Both the position numbers and the translations under genes were made by a program. A DNA stretch of 64,000 bases from Desulfocucumis sp964643075 (GTDB lineage Bacteria > Bacillota > Desulfotomaculia > Desulfotomaculales > Desulfocucumaceae). Within the stretch, counting starts at the first letter, position 1. Every line of letters starts with the position of its first letter. The stretch spans positions 1 through 64,000 of the forward strand of contig CAZXQO010000023.1 of the NCBI GenBank assembly GCA_964643075.1, given 5' to 3'. Positions 60,985-64,000 of the stretch are shown one piece after another. The notes beneath the pieces are model-generated. The model was not told the DNA's origin. It saw only the letters and a list, made by a program, of their open reading frames with translations, and searched no databases.

Positions 60985-61600
60985 ACCACCGCGAAGCGCA
61001 ACGGGGGTCCAGGGGGAAAATATTTCCCCCTGGCGGGGTCTGGGGGATTTAAAGGGGGAAGGGGCAGAGCCCCTGTCCCCTTTTGCGTCCCGGAGCGGAG
61101 TGGAGTGCAGCCGCAAAATGAGGGCACGGCGAGCTTGCGAGCCGGTAGCCCTCGTTTAAGGCGGAACGCAACGCAGCGCAGGGCGCTGACCAGCTGGGCG
61201 AAGCCCAAGGCCGAGAGCGGCAGCGGCGAAGCCGCCTCGCCCGAGCGAAGCGAAGGGTGCCGCCGAAGGCCGCAGCGCCGCTTACTGATCCTTGCGAATA
61301 AAGTGAGCGTAGGAACAGTTGGCGGGGCGGCTGGTCTCACTCCGCCGGGCACTGCCGCGAAGCGGTAGACGCCCTGGCGGAAAGGCCAGCAACGGCGCGG
61401 GATGAGCATAGCCCATGCCCCACACAACGGGAACGGAGAAAGCACCCCCAGCGAAGCGGGGAGGCGCTCTCCGGGGCGGATGTGCGGGGCATGGGCGGAC
61501 CGTAGCGCAGCCGGCAGGCAATGAAAATGAGGGCGTAAGCCCGAATTGTAACATTGAGCTGCCGGCGAAAAAGAGAGCCGGCCTGTCAACAATTAAGTTA
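60985..61600. other. GC-rich intergenic region with inverted repeats, candidate oriT
   Basis: About 615 bases between the relaxation genes and the coupling-protein gene. Features: an AGGGGGAAA/TTTCCCCCT palindrome at 61011-61031, GGGGCAGAGCCCC, a GAGGGC...GCCCTC stem (61120-61153) and many GCGAAGC repeats. Frames across it give proteins with improbable composition. Its place beside mobility genes makes it the best oriT candidate here. Confidence 0.5.
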
Positions 61601-61629
61601 AAGCAAATACCATTATATGGTATTTGCTT
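61601..61629 (-). terminator. Perfect hairpin after the coupling-protein gene
   Basis: AAGCAAATACCAT and ATGGTATTTGCTT pair perfectly around three bases. On the minus strand TTTAACTTAATTG follows. It ends the coupling-protein transcript. Confidence 0.75.
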
Positions 61630-61658
61630 TTCGGTAAACGGAAGATATCTCCAACAGG

Positions 61659-63500
61659 TCACAGGGCTACTTCGTCAGACTGGACGTTGCCGGCGTTTGA
61701 TTTTTTGCCCTGTTTTTGTGAAGGCTTCGGCTGGCTTTTACCAGCGGACAGCTCATGCTTCACTTTATTGATGTAATCGGCAACCGTGTTGCCGGAGTGC
61801 TCTTCCCTGTGCGGTTCGGGCTCAGGGTACCGTGCGCCCTCCAGGCGGTCCTTTTCGGCTTTGCTGATCAGGTGGGCGTGGTTGCCAAGAGCAGCCAGTT
61901 CCCCGCGCCTGAAGATAATGGATTTGCCAAACGGCAACTGTGAGACGATGTTGGGATGAATGAAATACGTCTCCGTTTTTGACTTGCTTTCGCTTACGTT
62001 GTCCCGTTTATGTTTTCCGTTAATCAGTTCGGCAAGGTTTGGTATCTGCCGGCTTTTGCTCCGGCTGCTGACCTCCTGTAAGTCCTTGCCGCTGCGCCGG
62101 GCAAAGTACTCTACGTCTTCGGGTTCCTCGACGTTGAAAACCATTTTTGTTGCCGTGTTGGTAATCACGGTATTGAGAAAGTCCTGGGACACTGCCCGCA
62201 AGTCGCCCATGGCCTGGTTGGCCAGAATAAGGCCATAGTTGGCGCTGCGCACTTTGCTGATTACGTTTGTAAATGCGCTGCAGGCCATGTTCTGAAACTC
62301 GTCTATGGCCACTACGGCCAGCCGGTCCAGTTGGTTGCGATCAGCAGCCAGGGCCTGCAGGTCCATGGCGATCATCTTGCCCAGGGCGGAGCTTAATTGA
62401 GGGGCTTCGGCGCTGCGCAAGTCGAAATAGCAAACGTCACCTTTTTGCGTAACTTCCGCCAGGTTGATGTCTGACCACGGGTCGTTGATCTGAGTCAAGT
62501 CGGCGTAAGGGGTTAAAGCGGATGTGAGACCCTTTATCTGATCTTCGCTTATTTCCTCACCGGTTAGCTTCTTGAACAGCTTCGGGTTTTTCAATATGGT
62601 GTGTATGTCTGCCAGGGTGTATTTTGTTCCCATGGCGTCTAACGCCTTGAGTAGTGGTATAAACGTGGACTGCTGCACGTAACTGTAGAATTTGGCTTCG
62701 CCGGTGTATACTAATTCGAGCGCCGTCATTACCCTTTCCACCTTGCTTAGCACTGAACCCAGCACCATGGGGTTATAGGTGTTGCTTTTGATTTTGGTGC
62801 TAACGCTGAAGAAATAGAACCGCTTGCCGGCTGCCCGGGCTTCCCTGGCCAGAAGGTGAATGGCTTGTTTATCCCCTTTAAAGTCAATGGCTATAACTGC
62901 AGTTCCCCGGCGTATAGCTTGTATACAGAGAGGGATTACGGCTAAGCTTGTTTTGCCGCTGCCGGAACCGCCAAGGATGTGGATGTGCTCTGTCATTTTG
63001 TCGGCGGGCAGCGTTATGGCCTTGCGCTGGTCGTCCAAAGCCAGGAAGTATTTGTTTTGTGATGTTTTGGCCAGTTGCCTGTTTGGATTGAACCTTAATT
63101 TTTTAAACCGCACCTGCTTAATGTCGCGAGAGTCTATATTTCGGTTGGCCAACCGGGCATTGATTATGATCCCAGGAACCAGAATTATTACCAGGATATT
63201 TAATATAAACCACCCTGCTCGTATTTCCGGGTTGGTAAGGTTTTTGCCCGGGCCCAGCCAGGCCCGGGCTGTGGCCAGGGGGTGATAAAGATACCAGTTA
63301 AGTATTGAATTTGCCGTCTCCTGATTCATTCCCTTAAACGTAACCTTGAACACTGTAACCAGATACGAGCTTAAAGAACCAATCAGCCAAACATCCAATA
63401 CGTAGAAGATTACGGCAGAAATTAATATGGAAATGGCTATTGATGGCCATTTCCATACTCCTAAGCGATTAAAAAATGAATTTATTCTGGCGATTATCAT
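61659..63500 (-). CDS. VirD4/TraG-type coupling protein (T4CP)
   Basis: About 613 residues from the ATG at 63500. N-terminal membrane anchor (residues about 22-55 and a second pair near 100-118), then Walker A IHILGGSGSGKTSLAVI (about 176-190), VIAIDFKGDKQAIHLLAREA, Walker B LAVVAIDEFQNMACSAFTNV, and GLILANQAMGDLRAVSQDF. It brings the relaxosome to the secretion channel and pumps DNA. It is the only coupling protein in the window, so it may serve T4SS-B and perhaps T4SS-A. Confidence 0.93.
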   Translation of the reverse strand: MIIARINSFFNRLGVWKWPSIAISILISAVIFYVLDVWLIGSLSSYLVTVFKVTFKGMNQETANSILNWYLYHPLATARAWLGPGKNLTNPEIRAGWFILNILVIILVPGIIINARLANRNIDSRDIKQVRFKKLRFNPNRQLAKTSQNKYFLALDDQRKAITLPADKMTEHIHILGGSGSGKTSLAVIPLCIQAIRRGTAVIAIDFKGDKQAIHLLAREARAAGKRFYFFSVSTKIKSNTYNPMVLGSVLSKVERVMTALELVYTGEAKFYSYVQQSTFIPLLKALDAMGTKYTLADIHTILKNPKLFKKLTGEEISEDQIKGLTSALTPYADLTQINDPWSDINLAEVTQKGDVCYFDLRSAEAPQLSSALGKMIAMDLQALAADRNQLDRLAVVAIDEFQNMACSAFTNVISKVRSANYGLILANQAMGDLRAVSQDFLNTVITNTATKMVFNVEEPEDVEYFARRSGKDLQEVSSRSKSRQIPNLAELINGKHKRDNVSESKSKTETYFIHPNIVSQLPFGKSIIFRRGELAALGNHAHLISKAEKDRLEGARYPEPEPHREEHSGNTVADYINKVKHELSAGKSQPKPSQKQGKKSNAGNVQSDEVAL

Positions 63501-63516
63501 ATACCGCACCTGCCTT

Positions 63517-64000
63517 TCAGCTCATATATAGATTTTTAATCAGCTCCTGCTTTCTTTTCCTGATCACCTCCCTTTCTTCCGGCGGATACCACTCCAGGTC
63601 ATCGTATCCTTTTCCGGGACTGGCTCTGGGGGTCTTGTTGTTGTTGTTTTGACTCTCCCTTTTTGTCTCTTCTTTCAGGGCAGACTTCGGATCTGGCAGT
63701 GGTTTTATATCGTTCTGCAGTGCCCAGTTCAGCCAATGGCCAATTCCTTTCTCCAGTTTTAGTCCTTTCTCAAGCTGGTTTCCTAGTTCTTTTAGCGCAT
63801 CCGATAACTGTTCAGGGGTGTATTTTTTGGCGATAAGTTTAGCAAATGGCACCGTGATATCATCGCCGGCCACCGCCCGGACATCTTCCCGAATTTTTTC
63901 CCACGACCACAACAGCTTTCCTTTGGTTTTTCCTTCCCCGCCCGCTTGAAGATCCTGACGGCAGCCCTCCTCCTCATCACTTCCCGGTAAATCAAAAGCA
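63517..64000 (-). CDS. C-terminal part of a gene running off the right edge
   Basis: The frame is open to the end of the window, so the start is outside. The visible end has an acidic linker (DLPGSDEEEG), then WSWEKIREDVRAVAGDDITV, YTPEQLSDALKELGNQLEKG and a tail with DDLEWYPPEEREVIRKRKQE. The helical block with LEKGIGHWLNWALQNDIKP recalls DnaD-like or plasmid replication proteins; that is a guess. It is followed by the coupling-protein gene. Confidence 0.6.
   Translation of the reverse strand, partial: AFDLPGSDEEEGCRQDLQAGGEGKTKGKLLWSWEKIREDVRAVAGDDITVPFAKLIAKKYTPEQLSDALKELGNQLEKGLKLEKGIGHWLNWALQNDIKPLPDPKSALKEETKRESQNNNNKTPRASPGKGYDDLEWYPPEEREVIRKRKQELIKNLYMS

Noticed and set aside
60963..61592. 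209-codon minus-strand frame in the GC-rich region
   Set aside because: Low-quality residue mix and many inverted repeats; typical of non-coding GC-rich DNA.

Overview
The window looks like chromosomal DNA of a spore-forming, moderate-GC clostridial Firmicute. My impression is of the Peptococcaceae/Desulfotomaculum type, but no rRNA or other marker proves it. Fragments of the sporulation genes prkA and yhbH, a Spo0E-like phosphatase, strong GGAGG ribosome sites and many TTG/GTG starts point that way. Nearly everything is on the minus strand, and most of it is mobile.

Region 1 (about 0.26-25.9 kb) is one tightly packed minus-strand array. It begins with a conjugative type IV secretion cluster, here called T4SS-A: YdjM-like hydrolase, lipoprotein, TcpC/VirB8-like, TcpD/VirB2-like, TcpE/VirB3-like, VirB4 ATPase, VirB6-like channel, proline-rich membrane protein and a two-domain lysozyme. 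It runs straight into a Tad/Flp pilus locus with five divergent MinD/ParA-type ATPases, two TadA-type secretion ATPases, a GGDEF diguanylate cyclase, a CpaB-like protein, TadB, TadC, TadG-like and TadE-like proteins, a prepilin peptidase and a 58-residue Flp-like prepilin.

Region 2 (about 25.7-27.14 kb) is a sliver of the host sporulation operon prkA-yhbH, broken on both sides. yhbH keeps its front but diverges right after its DTSGSM motif (about 25901). prkA keeps only its last 165 codons and abuts a large serine recombinase at about 27130. The simplest reading is two integrative elements side by side, one in yhbH (to the left) and one in prkA (to the right).

Region 3 (27.1-64.0 kb) is the right-hand element. 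It holds the serine recombinase, small cargo genes, a radical-SAM protein, ssb and an ArdC-type antirestriction protein. Next come four copies of a roughly 100-600 bp structured repeat placed upstream of genes, and a DUF4258/MqsA-like toxin-antitoxin pair. A second, diverged secretion cluster (T4SS-B, 36.1-47.2 kb) follows, then a VWA lipoprotein and a VWA-less paralogue, a Spo0E-like gene, a divergent XRE/ImmA regulatory module and an ABC-type ATPase of defence type. A restriction-modification operon with a mismatch glycosylase is next. Last are two replication-relaxation proteins, a GC-rich candidate oriT region, a VirD4-type coupling protein and the end of a gene that runs off the right edge.

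How it fits together: the secretion clusters and coupling protein would move DNA; the lysozymes open the wall; the Tad pilus, under possible c-di-GMP control, may bring cells together. SSB, ArdC and the restriction system protect the element. The XRE/ImmA pair probably controls induction. The most unusual items are the pilus/secretion fusion with five MinD-like ATPases, the double invasion of a sporulation operon, and the repeated structured leaders in the ssb/ardC region.
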